Shown here one piece after another: positions 51,801 to 60,200 of a stretch of 64,000 nucleotides of DNA. How positions within the stretch are numbered: position 1 is the stretch's first letter; each line of letters starts with the position of its first letter. The translations under genes and the position numbers were made by a program. The notes below the pieces were generated by a model. The model did no database searches. It saw only the letters and a program-made list of their open reading frames with translations, and was not told the origin of the DNA. This stretch comes from DASWUZ01 sp036401375 (GTDB lineage Bacteria > Acidobacteriota > Terriglobia > Terriglobales > Acidobacteriaceae): the NCBI GenBank assembly GCA_036401375.1, contig DASWVB010000012.1:372001-436000 (forward strand), in the 5' to 3' direction.

Positions 51801-52812
51801 CGTAATAGGTCGTCGCAGTGCCCGCCTTGAGCAGGTCGAGCACCCTCTTGCCGCTGGGCCGCGCCGAGGGATCGATCTGCAGCAGCTCGCTGCAGAGAGT
51901 GTTCAGATCGCCCGGCACACCCTCTACAAGATCGTCCGCAGCCGGAGGTGGAGTGGTCAGCTTCCTCTCCAGCAGGCTGCCGGTGTCCGTCCCAAAAGGC
52001 GAATAGCCGGTGAGCGCCTCAAACATCATCACCCCGACCGAATACCAGTCGCTCGCCGGCGTCAGCTGTTCGCCCGCCGTCTGCTCGGGGGATGCGTAGG
52101 CCAGGGTGCCGACCAGCCCCCGCGCGCGCATCCGGTTCAGCTCGGAGATGGTGCTTGCCAGTCCAAAGTCGAGGATCACCGCACGACCCTGGGTGGTCAC
52201 CATCACGTTCGACGACTTGATGTCCCGATGCAGCTTGCCGCGGCTGTGAACGGCGTCAAGCCCCTGCGCGAGCTGCGTGAGCACGGAGCGCAGGCGCTCC
52301 AGGTCCCAGTCGATCGGCTTCCTCGAGACCATCCTCTGCAGTGGTTCGCTGCCCGCGGATGTACCTCTGTGGCCCGCCAAAATCTTTCCCTCCCGCGCAA
52401 GGGCCGATCGCGCGAAAAAGTCGACAAACTCCCCGGTCGCCGTCTCCATCAGCGAGGGGTCGACTATGGTCAAGGCCTGGGGAGTGTCCGCCGCCACCGT
52501 TCCGTCGCCTGGCCGCTTGCCGCGCACGTACTGCAGGAAGTGGTCGCCCTCGATCAGCTCCATCGTAAAAAACCACTGGTCGCCCTCCGCAAAGAGCTCA
52601 TGCAGGCAGATCAGGTTGGGATGGACGATGTCCGCGATCGAGCGAAACTCCTGCTTGAAGGAGTGCAGCGCCTCCGAGCCGGCGTCGCGGATGACCTTCA
52701 ACGCGACCTCGAGGTTGCGCTCCCGGTCGAGCGCCGCGTAGACCACCCCCATGCCGCCTCTGCCGATCTCGCGGAGTACCTCGAAGCGAGTTGTCTCGAA
52801 GGTGGGCGGCAT
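48823..52812 (-). CDS. Serine/threonine kinase fused to AAA-type ATPase and TPR-like repeats (PknK-like)
   Basis: 1329 residues from ATG 52812. Kinase part (to about 320): GRGGMGVVYAALDR, VALKVI lysine, LHRDIKSSNV and ILDFGLAST. Between the hinge and HRD an insertion of about 65 residues (PGDGTVAADTPQAL...) breaks the usual kinase lengths. Next comes an ATPase domain with Walker A MVYGPSGFGKSSLVQ near residue 380 and Walker B IIFCIDDMQWSDAES. A low-complexity patch rich in R, Q, D (RRDAQGRQTQRRDALGLDA) lies between them. The C-terminal 600 residues are helical repeats of TPR type. Similar to PknK/LuxR-type regulators, where the ATPase senses a ligand. It is co-translated with the decarboxylase-like gene. 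Confidence 0.88.
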   Translation of the reverse strand: MPPTFETTRFEVLREIGRGGMGVVYAALDRERNLEVALKVIRDAGSEALHSFKQEFRSIADIVHPNLICLHELFAEGDQWFFTMELIEGDHFLQYVRGKRPGDGTVAADTPQALTIVDPSLMETATGEFVDFFARSALAREGKILAGHRGTSAGSEPLQRMVSRKPIDWDLERLRSVLTQLAQGLDAVHSRGKLHRDIKSSNVMVTTQGRAVILDFGLASTISELNRMRARGLVGTLAYASPEQTAGEQLTPASDWYSVGVMMFEALTGYSPFGTDTGSLLERKLTTPPPAADDLVEGVPGDLNTLCSELLQIDPSARPSGKRVLDLLKAGTATTYYAGANPSAADFIGRERELGILNDALRAARSGSAAVAMVYGPSGFGKSSLVQKFLSGLSDRDTLLLRGRCYEQESVPYKGIDSAMDALAEHLDDTLPRLAAGRFDLGRGYSPGVIEQLPVAPLRALVQVFPVLLQSAQVRQRLARRDAQGRQTQRRDALGLDAKSRGTPVGEAQTGETQILEPQLRRRAAFACLRDIIRGLGRDRQIIFCIDDMQWSDAESVQLLSSLLASPNAPAVLYLSSYRSEYEERNPWLQQWLRAVRSSGVSTFQAPIGAFSAEESAELAARILSGANGGDGMAAAKIVGEGEGNPFFIYQLAQSAREQGSKTEALAERITLDTVLRSRFSTLPASARDLLEVIAVAGTPIAKSDAYAAAGLEHQDPVVLNILRIANLTRSFSFGGVEVVETYHDRIRESVAKSLPAGESRRRHQSLAITLERSGGADPELLAVHFEGAEERPRAAHYYELAARRADDALAFEKAARFYQKALAIGDLSEPGQSATRLKLAEALANAGRGRAAAEEFDRLSQQAPASESLELERRAGFLYCSTGHLDKGLKVYERIVARLGLREPRSRGVLTAYIVARLLALRLRGLSYRRRPAADVPRELLLRADTTWSLSAGLVLIDIPRSMNFGLMALRDALKAGEAERLLNAIVMTCWIPIMTRIGGRPLADRLLAIGEELTAQLDTPRARAMLEQSRAVTSHGCSEWKNALHHLREAELLYRNHCTGVSWQLASVNTIHLYTQFVLGDYADMGRRAEATIKDAIESGDLYSQTVAETFPSAFAQLADDRPADALQTVRKGLARWSTRGYDVQNAMGATVTGFIEFYEGRAALLLPYMEEQWAMMSKYGFDKHPAMRPPFLSFWVRAALAKAALPATGAGDREKLWKVAQRKTKMLQRSPGRFGEAAYPCAVAELAEARGDKPAALAGFARSEALYRSLDMKGYAAAVLRRRGSLLGGEQGSSMVREADERLRDCGAVDPQRLAATLAGGWQPQA

Positions 52813-53191
52813 GCTGCGCGTTCCCCGGGGTTGATCTACGTTGTGGTCTGGTTCCTTTTCGTCGTCACCCGGCGGCCCGCTGCAGTGGGAATAGGGAGCG
52901 GTCGGATGGACCCAGTCTATCTTTCCCGGACCCCGCGTGGCGCAGCATCGACCCGGCAGCCACGCCGAAATCAGCGCCGCGGCGATCAGCCCCGCACCAG
53001 ATCCGCGCCGTGCCGACGCGCCGTGCTGACGCGCCTCTCTCATGCACCCCTCTCATGCACCGAAGTTCGCCTGCCGATGACCTTGCTGGGGCGGCTCAAC
53101 CGCCTTCGTGCGAACCGGGTGACTCGTTGGCTCGCGAACTGCATCCAGCTTGAGCGGCGGAGAGCTCTCCCAGGGGCGCCTGCGGCAGCGC
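52813..53191. other. Gene-free stretch upstream of kinase and pilin
   Basis: 379 bases between the divergent kinase (minus) and Flp pilin (plus). It contains plus and minus frames with no coding bias and no known domain. Both genes must draw their promoters from here; none was clearly recognised. Confidence 0.45.
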
Positions 53192-53353
53192 ATGAGAGAG
53201 ATTGCGGCTCAGCAGGCGGGCCGCGACCTGGTCGAATATGCCCTCGTCTCCCTCGTTATCGGGCTCGGCGTCATCGCCTCGACCAGGGCCATCGCGGCAG
53301 GCATCGGCGCCGCCTTTGCCTACGTGGGAAGCACCCTCTCGAGTGCTGTCTGA
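53192..53353 (+). CDS. Flp-family type IVb pilin, orphan
   Basis: 53 residues from ATG 53192; a TTG at 53150 would add 14. The sequence AAQQAGRDLVEYALVSLVIG matches the prepilin G-R-D-x-x-E-Y-A cleavage region, where a glycine precedes the E+5-like glutamate and a Tyr, followed by one hydrophobic helix. Flp pilins polymerise into Tad pili after cleavage by a TadV-type peptidase. No tad, rcp or prepilin peptidase gene is in the window, so this pilin is isolated here. Divergent from the large kinase gene; it stands alone on its strand. Confidence 0.75.
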   Translation: MREIAAQQAGRDLVEYALVSLVIGLGVIASTRAIAAGIGAAFAYVGSTLSSAV

Positions 53354-53481
53354 ACAGCGTTACCGCCTCCGGTCGCGCGCATCTCCAGGTTCCCACATCG
53401 ACAAGCAAGACGAAGTCGGCACTTACTCCCGCCGCAACATCTCGACTAAAACGCCCGGCACTGAAGCCAGCCCGCCTCAAA

Positions 53482-53907
53482 CTACCGCGCCTTCGGAGCC
53501 TCGACCTTGATCAGCTCCCGGAGATCGTGCGCCAGACGCTCGACCTCGGCCGCCTTCTTGATCACCGCAACCGACATCATGTCCTTGCTGCTCTTGTCGA
53601 CCTCCGCCTTCAGCTCCTGCGCGAGCTCATAGAGCCGCGCCGTGTCCGCCTCCAGCCGAACCTGCCGTGCGTCGAGCGACCGGCCTGCCGCGACGTCCTT
53701 AGGCGCGTCTGCCTTGCCCCCGGCAGCCGGCTTCTCCGAACCCGCATCAGCCTTGACCGCTCCCGCATCAGCCTTCGCAGCCGGCGGCGCTGCCCGCGAA
53801 GCCCCACTAGGGTCGGCACTCGGACCACTCTGCCCGCCAGCGCTCAAACTCACCCAAAGCAGCGCCAGCAGGGCACACCCTCCCATCCTCAAAACACCTG
53901 CTCTCAT
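53482..53907 (-). CDS. Small exported protein of unknown function
   Basis: About 141 residues from ATG 53907 (AGAGGA 11 bases upstream). Signal peptide: MRAGVLRMGGCALLALLWVS to LSAGGQS. Then a repetitive Ala/Asp/Lys stretch (AAKADAGAVKADAGSEKP, with a near-duplicated KADAG unit) and a helical end with a likely coiled coil (RQVRLEADTARLYELAQELK, VIKKAAEVERLAHDLREL). No known domain. It may be a periplasmic coiled-coil spacer. Its nearest neighbour on the same strand is the kinase gene, and no link is evident. A real gene because of bias and signal. Confidence 0.6.
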   Translation of the reverse strand: MRAGVLRMGGCALLALLWVSLSAGGQSGPSADPSGASRAAPPAAKADAGAVKADAGSEKPAAGGKADAPKDVAAGRSLDARQVRLEADTARLYELAQELKAEVDKSSKDMMSVAVIKKAAEVERLAHDLRELIKVEAPKAR

Positions 53908-53928
53908 TCGCGCGTCATCCTCTCCCAT

Positions 53929-54260
53929 CCTGCATGCGCGGCACCGGTACTCCCTCCAGCTATCCCCCGCCGCAAGCCAGCCGCTCAACTTTGCTCCCGC
54001 CTCAACAAGGCTCCCGCCGAACAAGGCTCCCGCCGACCGGGCTCCCACCCTCAACTCTGCTCCTATAGGATGGCGGATATCGTGCCGCCGGCACGCAACC
54101 TAACTCTCCTCAGCGCAGAACCTGGCGAATGCGTTTCAGCGCCATCGGCACTCGCCAAAAACTCCAGATCAGCCCGAATCAAAGGCTGCAGCCACGACAG
54201 AATACTGAGAACGCAAGAACGATTAACAGAGCCCCGAGACCGAAGAACCGCACCCACCCC
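53929..54260. other. Gene-free stretch between hypothetical protein and MFS transporter
   Basis: 332 bases of divergent intergenic DNA, rich in tandem GCTCCCGCC-like words around 53990-54060 (CTCCCGCC occurs several times). No coding bias and no known element. Confidence 0.4.
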
Positions 54261-55625
54261 ATGCAATCCACCAGCGCCCGCCTCCCCGGCGAATCCCGGC
54301 CCATCTCCACCGCCGTCATCGCCGCCGGCATGGTCCTCAGCGGCATGGGGACTACCATCCTCGGCCCCATCCTCCCCCTCCTCGCCGCCCACTGGCATCT
54401 GCGCGACTCCCAGTCCGGCCTCCTGCTCACTGCGGAGTTCCTCGGCCTCTCCATCGGCTCGATTGCCATCGCCCGCAGCCTGCGGCTTAGCCTCCTGCTC
54501 GGCATCGGCGCTGCCACGGCCGGCTTCGGAGCCCTCGCCCGGCTCACCCGCCCCTCCGCAAACTTCTTCGCCGTCCTCCCCGGCGCCAGCCCCGCTGACC
54601 ACGCCAGCCTCTACCACGCTGCAAGCTTCAACGGCCTTCCCGCAGGCAATCTGCTCGCCGGCCTGGCTGTCCTCTTCTGTGCGGGCTTCGGACTTGGCCT
54701 TCTCATCACCTCCAACAACCTCATCGCGGGCGAGCGCTACCGCTCCCGGCCCGGCCCGCCTCTCACCCTGCTCAACTTTGGCTGGAGCCTCGGAGCCGTG
54801 CTCTCGCCCCTGCTCGTGGCCGCGCTTACCCCGGCTTACTCCGTCGCGACGCTGCTCGCATCGCTCGCGACCGCATTTCTCCTGCTCGGCCTCGCTGCGT
54901 CCTTTGACCTGCGCCTCCAGCACGCGGCAGATCATGAGCCCGCACCAGACCGCGACTCAAACACCAGCCCGTCCGACCTCCCGTCCGACGCCCCCTCCGA
55001 CGCCCGGAACACCGCACCACCCAGCGACCGGAAGACCAGCCCGTCTGCAACTCCGAACCCTGCACCCGCCGGAGTCTCACCCCGCGTCCTCCTCCTCTTC
55101 GCCGCCCTCTTCTTCCTCTACGGAGGCGTCGAATCGAGCCTCAACGGATGGCTGACCACCTACACCCTGCGCTACGGCCGGCACAGCCTCTCCGGCAGCC
55201 AGTCAACCACCCTGCTCTTCTGGATTGCGCTGACCGCCGGCCGCGCCCTCTCAGCCCTCGTCCTCATCCGCATCGCCGAGCGCCCGCTACTCCTCGGCTC
55301 CCTCAGCCTCGCCGTGCTCGCCACCAGCGGCCTCATCTTCGCCCACACCCTCGGCGCCATCAGCCTCTGTGCGGTGCTGCTCGGGCTGAGCCTCGCACCC
55401 TGCTTCCCCGCAACCCTGGCCCTGATGCTCGAGCAGTGCCCCAGGCCCCGCCAGGCAGCCCTCGCCCTCGCCGTCACCGGCCTGGGAGGAGCGGCACTGA
55501 CGGCCATGATGGGTGAGACCTCAAGCCGAACCGGATCACTGCAGGTCGCCCTCCTGCTGCCGCTCGCCGGCACCCTCGCGCTCCTCGCGCTCTACCTCCG
55601 CCCGCCATGGTCTCGGCAGCAATAA
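54261..55625 (+). CDS. Major facilitator superfamily transporter
   Basis: 454 residues from ATG 54261 (frame open to 54129). Twelve hydrophobic helices are visible, beginning TAVIAAGMVLSGMGTTILGP and including LLTAEFLGLSIGSIAI in the first half. A long polar loop of about 50 residues (EPAPDRDSNTSPSDLPSDAP) joins the two six-helix halves. The second half starts RVLLLFAALFFLYGGVESS, resembling sugar or glucose/mannose MFS carriers (FucP/GlcP-like FLYGGVE motif). The substrate is not certain. It probably moves a small solute or sugar across the inner membrane. Converges with the LacI gene. Confidence 0.88.
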   Translation: MQSTSARLPGESRPISTAVIAAGMVLSGMGTTILGPILPLLAAHWHLRDSQSGLLLTAEFLGLSIGSIAIARSLRLSLLLGIGAATAGFGALARLTRPSANFFAVLPGASPADHASLYHAASFNGLPAGNLLAGLAVLFCAGFGLGLLITSNNLIAGERYRSRPGPPLTLLNFGWSLGAVLSPLLVAALTPAYSVATLLASLATAFLLLGLAASFDLRLQHAADHEPAPDRDSNTSPSDLPSDAPSDARNTAPPSDRKTSPSATPNPAPAGVSPRVLLLFAALFFLYGGVESSLNGWLTTYTLRYGRHSLSGSQSTTLLFWIALTAGRALSALVLIRIAERPLLLGSLSLAVLATSGLIFAHTLGAISLCAVLLGLSLAPCFPATLALMLEQCPRPRQAALALAVTGLGGAALTAMMGETSSRTGSLQVALLLPLAGTLALLALYLRPPWSRQQ

Positions 55626-55721
55626 GCCCGCGAAGCCGCTCGCAGCCAGACGGCTCGGCCACAAGCAATCGCAGACAGAAGCCCAGGCTCCTCCGCGAGG
55701 CCGCCCAGCTTGTGTTCGTGG

Positions 55722-56789
55722 TCACGCACTCCCGTGCTGGCCGCCAGCGCGCGCCGGCCCCGTCGACTCCCGTACCATCAGCTTCGGACCCATCACGATC
55801 TCCGCCGGCTGATCCCGGTCCGGATGCTCGATGCGGTCAAGCAGCACCTGGCTCGCCACCTGCCCCATCTTCTCCAGCGGCTGACGAATCGTCGTCAGAC
55901 TCGGCACCTGGAACGCAGCACTCAAGATGTCGTCGAAGCCGATCACCGACACATCTCCCGGTACCGAGAGCCCTGCCTCCTTCAACGCGCGCATCGCACC
56001 GATAGCCGCCGTGTCGTTGAAGCAGAGGATCGCGGTGAAGTCCCGTGTACGGGCCAGCAGCCGCTTCACCGGTCCATAGCCCACCGTCGGCGACCATCCG
56101 CCGCTCAGCAGGCGCACCGTCAGCTCCGGCCGCACCACGATGCCAAACTCCGCCGCCACCGCCGACATCGCCTCCCAGCGAAAGTCAGAGTCGATCACAT
56201 GCTGATGACCCCGCATGAACGCGATCCGGCGATGTCCGAGCTCATACAGGTGGCCGATCGCCATCTGCGCCGACTCCGCGTGGTCGAGGATCACGTTGGT
56301 GATGCCCGCGCCCGCCCTGTGCCCCGAGATCGCAACCACCGGCAGCGGGGTGAGGAAGTCGGCATTGGTGTTCAACAGCAGCAGCCCCTCTGCGCCCCGG
56401 TCCAGCAACAGCTGCGGGTAGCGCTCCATCAGCTCCGGCTGCCAGTAATGACACGACGTGAAGTAGAGATAATGCCGCTTGACCAGGTACTTCTCCACCC
56501 CGCCCATCACTACGGTGAAGTAGCCCTCGCTCAGCTCCGGCGCGATCACGCCGATCGATTCGCTGCGGGTCTTCCCCAGGTTGCGCGCGAAGTAGCTCGC
56601 GCGGTAGTTCAACTCCTTGGCCGCCAGCAGCACCCGCCGACGCGTCTCCGCGCTCAGACCCTTCGCCTGCGGTGCATTGTTCAGCACCAGCGAGACCGTG
56701 GTCTGCGACACTCCGAGATGCGTGGCAAGGTCGCGAAGGGTCGTGCGTCCCGCCTTCCGCGGCGCTGGTTCAGACTGCTCTGGATTCAT
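55722..56789 (-). CDS. LacI-family transcriptional regulator
   Basis: 355 residues. N-terminal helix-turn-helix TLRDLATHLGVSQTTVSLVLN (about 17-37), hinge helix ETRRRVLLAAKELNYRAS, then a periplasmic-binding-like effector domain (IGVIAPELSEGYFTVVMGG, AILCFNDTAAIGAMRALKEAG, VSVIGFDDILSAA). It binds sugar effectors and operators with a central CG. A palindrome GGGAACGTTTCC (56951-56962) upstream could be its own operator. The GH30 and GH27 genes have LacI-type sites, so galactose-polymer genes are candidate targets. ATG 56789 has GAGG upstream. Convergent with the MFS transporter. Confidence 0.93.
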   Translation of the reverse strand: MNPEQSEPAPRKAGRTTLRDLATHLGVSQTTVSLVLNNAPQAKGLSAETRRRVLLAAKELNYRASYFARNLGKTRSESIGVIAPELSEGYFTVVMGGVEKYLVKRHYLYFTSCHYWQPELMERYPQLLLDRGAEGLLLLNTNADFLTPLPVVAISGHRAGAGITNVILDHAESAQMAIGHLYELGHRRIAFMRGHQHVIDSDFRWEAMSAVAAEFGIVVRPELTVRLLSGGWSPTVGYGPVKRLLARTRDFTAILCFNDTAAIGAMRALKEAGLSVPGDVSVIGFDDILSAAFQVPSLTTIRQPLEKMGQVASQVLLDRIEHPDRDQPAEIVMGPKLMVRESTGPARAGGQHGSA

Positions 56790-57288
56790 GCAACCTCATC
56801 GATGGAGGGATCCGCAAATGCGGCAGTGCAGGCCGGGCGCCTCAGGGCGCTGCAGCCGACGTAAAGCGACGAATCGTTTCAGGTGGTAGACAGGTAAACT
56901 CTGGGACGTCTGTGCAACCGCAGCTGCGGCATGACCGAGCGGGAATGTGGGGGAACGTTTCCGGTACGAACATGCAGCAGCGTAAGGCCTGCCCATTATA
57001 ACGACTGCACCCCATAACCACACGCAACCTTGGTGCAAGGTCTTTGGTGCTGTTTGAGGTACTCTGACCCGAACCCGGCAACGTCCAGGCCTGCCGCCGC
57101 GCAAGTCCGCAGCGACACTCGTTATCTCGATGGTCCGCCGCGGTTGACGCGAATCCATGCAGCGGCTGCAAGGGAATTGCGGTATATACTTGAGCAACTC
57201 AGTCTGTGCCATTCGTCGAGCAGGCATGCCCGAACGCGCTGGACGGCCCCCCAAGACATAGAGTTGAAGCGTCGAACCGGCTCACTGC
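56790..57288. other. Divergent intergenic region of lacI-type gene and TPR kinase
   Basis: About 500 bases with no gene. It includes the operator-like site and a TATACT at 57185-57190, about 100 bases before the kinase ATG, without a good -35. No ribosome site is evident directly before ATG 57289. Confidence 0.5.
56951..56962. promoter_or_regulatory. Palindrome resembling a LacI-family operator
   Basis: GGGAACGTTTCC, one base from the perfect GGAAACGTTTCC, about 162 bases upstream of the LacI gene. It may be an autoregulatory site, but it could also serve the divergent kinase gene. Confidence 0.4.
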
Positions 57289-60200
57289 ATGGAAAATAAA
57301 GACCCCAAGCGGCCCCAAGGCGATGACCGGACCAGGCAAGGGAGCCCCGCAGCCCTCGGTAGCTCCAGCGGAGATCATCGGGCCCCCGAGACGCAGATCT
57401 TCTGGGATGAAGAACAGACCCTCGCAGGCCTCGGCCCCGAGACCCCCGTCGCCAGCAAGCCGCCCACCAAACCACCAACCAAGGCGCCCACCAGGCCGCC
57501 TTCGAAGACATCAGCTAAGACCTCGCCATCCGACCAGGCCTCGGCTCGCCCCGCCGGTACTCCGCAGCCCGGCGGACAGGGCACTCCCAAACCAGGTCCC
57601 GTAACCTCCTACTCCGGCGGCCCGCCCGACGAGACCCTCCTCGAGCCCGGCACCATCCTCGCCCATCGCTACGAGGTGCTCGAGGTGCTCGGACACGGCG
57701 GCATGGGCTCCGTCTACAAGGCCCACGACCAGGAGCTCGACCGCATGGTCGCCCTCAAGGTCATTCGTCCGCAGCTCGCGCGCATTACCGACATCGTCGA
57801 CCGCTTCAAACAGGAGCTTCGCCTCTCTCACCAGGTCACCCACAAAAACGTGATCCGGATGTACGACCTCGGCGAGGACGACGGCCTCCGCTTCATCACC
57901 ATGGAGTTCATCCAGGGGCAGAGCCTGCACGCCCTGATCAAGGAGCGCGGCAAGTTCTCTCCCGAAGAGACCGTCGACATCCTGCTCCAGGTCTGCCGCG
58001 CCCTTGAGGCGGCCCACTCCGTCGGCGTCATCCACCGCGATCTCAAGCCGCAGAACATCATGCAGGACGCCGCCGGCCACATCGTGGTCATGGACTTCGG
58101 CCTCGCCCGCACCCTCGAGGGCGACGGCATGACCCAGTCCGGCGCCCTGGTCGGCACCATGGAGTACATGTCGCCCGAGCAGGCCCTCGGCAAGGAACTC
58201 GATCAGCGCTCCGACATCTTCGCCCTCGGCCTCATCGCCTACGAGATGCTCACCGGCAAGATGCCCTTCCGTGCAGAGAGCGCCCTCGCCAGCCTCATCA
58301 AGCGCACCCAGGAGCGCGCCGAGCCGGTCTCGACCCACGATCCCGCCATCCCTCCAACACTTAGCGGAGTCGTGAGCCGATGCCTCGAGCGCGACATCAC
58401 CCTGCGCTACAAAAACACCGGCGAGATCATCGAGGACCTCGAGGTATGGCAGGGCAAGCGCGCCGCCGCCAGCCTGCGCTTCAACCCCAATGTTGAGTCC
58501 ACCGGGGTCAGCGGCAAGTGGATCCTCATCGCCGTGCTCATCGCCGCATTGGGAGTCGTCATCGGCGGAGTCTCCCTTGCCAAGAAATACGTCCACCCGC
58601 ACTCCAATGCAAAGGGCGCAGCCGGCGGACCCTCCGTGTCGCTCGCCATCATGCCCTTCTACAACGCCTCCGGCGACCCGAAGCTCGACTGGCTCGGAGC
58701 CAGCGTCTCAGAGACCCTCAGCAGCAGCATCGGCCAGTCCGCCAGCCTGCGCATGGTCTCTCCGACGCGCCTGCAGCAGGTCCTCCGCGACCTCCACATC
58801 ACCGGCCAGTCGCAGGTCGACGTGGCCACCCTGCGCCGCCTCGCCGAGTTCACCAGCGCCGACACCGTCATCTACGGCCAGTACGTGAAGATGGGCGAGC
58901 AGATACAACTCGACACCACCGTCCTTGACCTCGCCCACGATTCGAGCTCTGTGATCAAGACCAGCGTCCCGCAGGAGAAGGACCTGCTGACCTCCGTCGA
59001 CGGCCTGGCCACGGACATCCGGCAGCGCCTCGCCACCGACCCGGCCTCACTCAAGGAGCTGCAGAAGCACTCCCAGCGGCCGACCACGACCTCCGTCGAG
59101 GCGCTCCATGCCTACGATGATGGATTGCAGCTCGCCCGCCAGGGCAACAACCTCGCCGCCGCCAAGCGCCTCGAGGCTGCCACCGGCACCGATCCGAACT
59201 TCGCCCTCGCCTTCTCCCAACTCGGCGAGGTCTACTCCAAGCTCGGCCACGACGATCAGGCCGAAAAGGCCTCCCGCCGCGCCGTCGAGCTCAGCGACAA
59301 CCTGCCCGCCCAGGAGAAGAACCTGATCGAAGCCAACCACGCCCGCATCACCAAGGACACCACCAAGGCCATCCACTCCTACGAGGCCCTCGCCCGCGAA
59401 AACCCCGGCGACAGTGACGTCGAGTTCGCCCTTGCCGGCCTCTACGAGCAGGCCAGCGACTTCGCCGCCGCCAAGGAGCATCTCGCCAGCGTACTCACCC
59501 GCGACCCCAAGAACGTCGACGTGCTGCTCGCCAGCGGGCGCGTAGCCATCAAGTCCGGCGACGCCCAGGGCGGCCTCGACTTCCTCACCCGCGCCCTCAC
59601 CCTCGCCATCCAGCTCGACAACCAGGAAGAGAAGGCCGCCATCCTCCAGGCCTCCGGGCTCGCCTACGAGATGCTCAACAAGCCCGAGGACGCGCTCCGC
59701 AACTACCAGGAGTCGCTCACCATCAAGAAGGAGATCGGGGACAAGCGCGGATGGGCCGCCAGCCTCGAGCAGATCGCCGGCATCCAGGACGGCACCGGCC
59801 ACTCCGACGAGGCGCTCGCCAGCTACAAAGAGGCCCTCGCGCTGCGCAAGGAGATCGGCGACACCGTCGGCATCGGCAACACCCTGCTCGATACCGGATC
59901 GTACTACCACGACCACGGCAAGCCCGACGAAGCACTCAAATACTTCGAGCAGGCGCTGCAGATCGAGCGTGACCTCGGCGACGAATCCAACCAGGCCCTC
60001 TGCCTCAACAACATCGGCACCATTCGCCTCGACAAGGGCGACTACCAGGACGCACTCACCTACCTCGAGCAGGGATACCAGCTTCGCCAGAAGGTCAACG
60101 TCCCGGGAGACATCGCCGAGTCCCTGCACAATCTCGCGGAGGCAAACACCAAGCTCGGCCAGTACGACGCCGCCCTCGGTCTTTATCTGAAGGCCATCGA

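Noticed and set aside
51535..55155. A 1206-codon plus-strand frame opposite the kinase and across the following genes
   Set aside because: It covers the coding strand complements of the kinase, pilin and MFS genes, is rich in Arg/Pro/Ser/His with no domain, and follows the usual high-GC antisense frame pattern.
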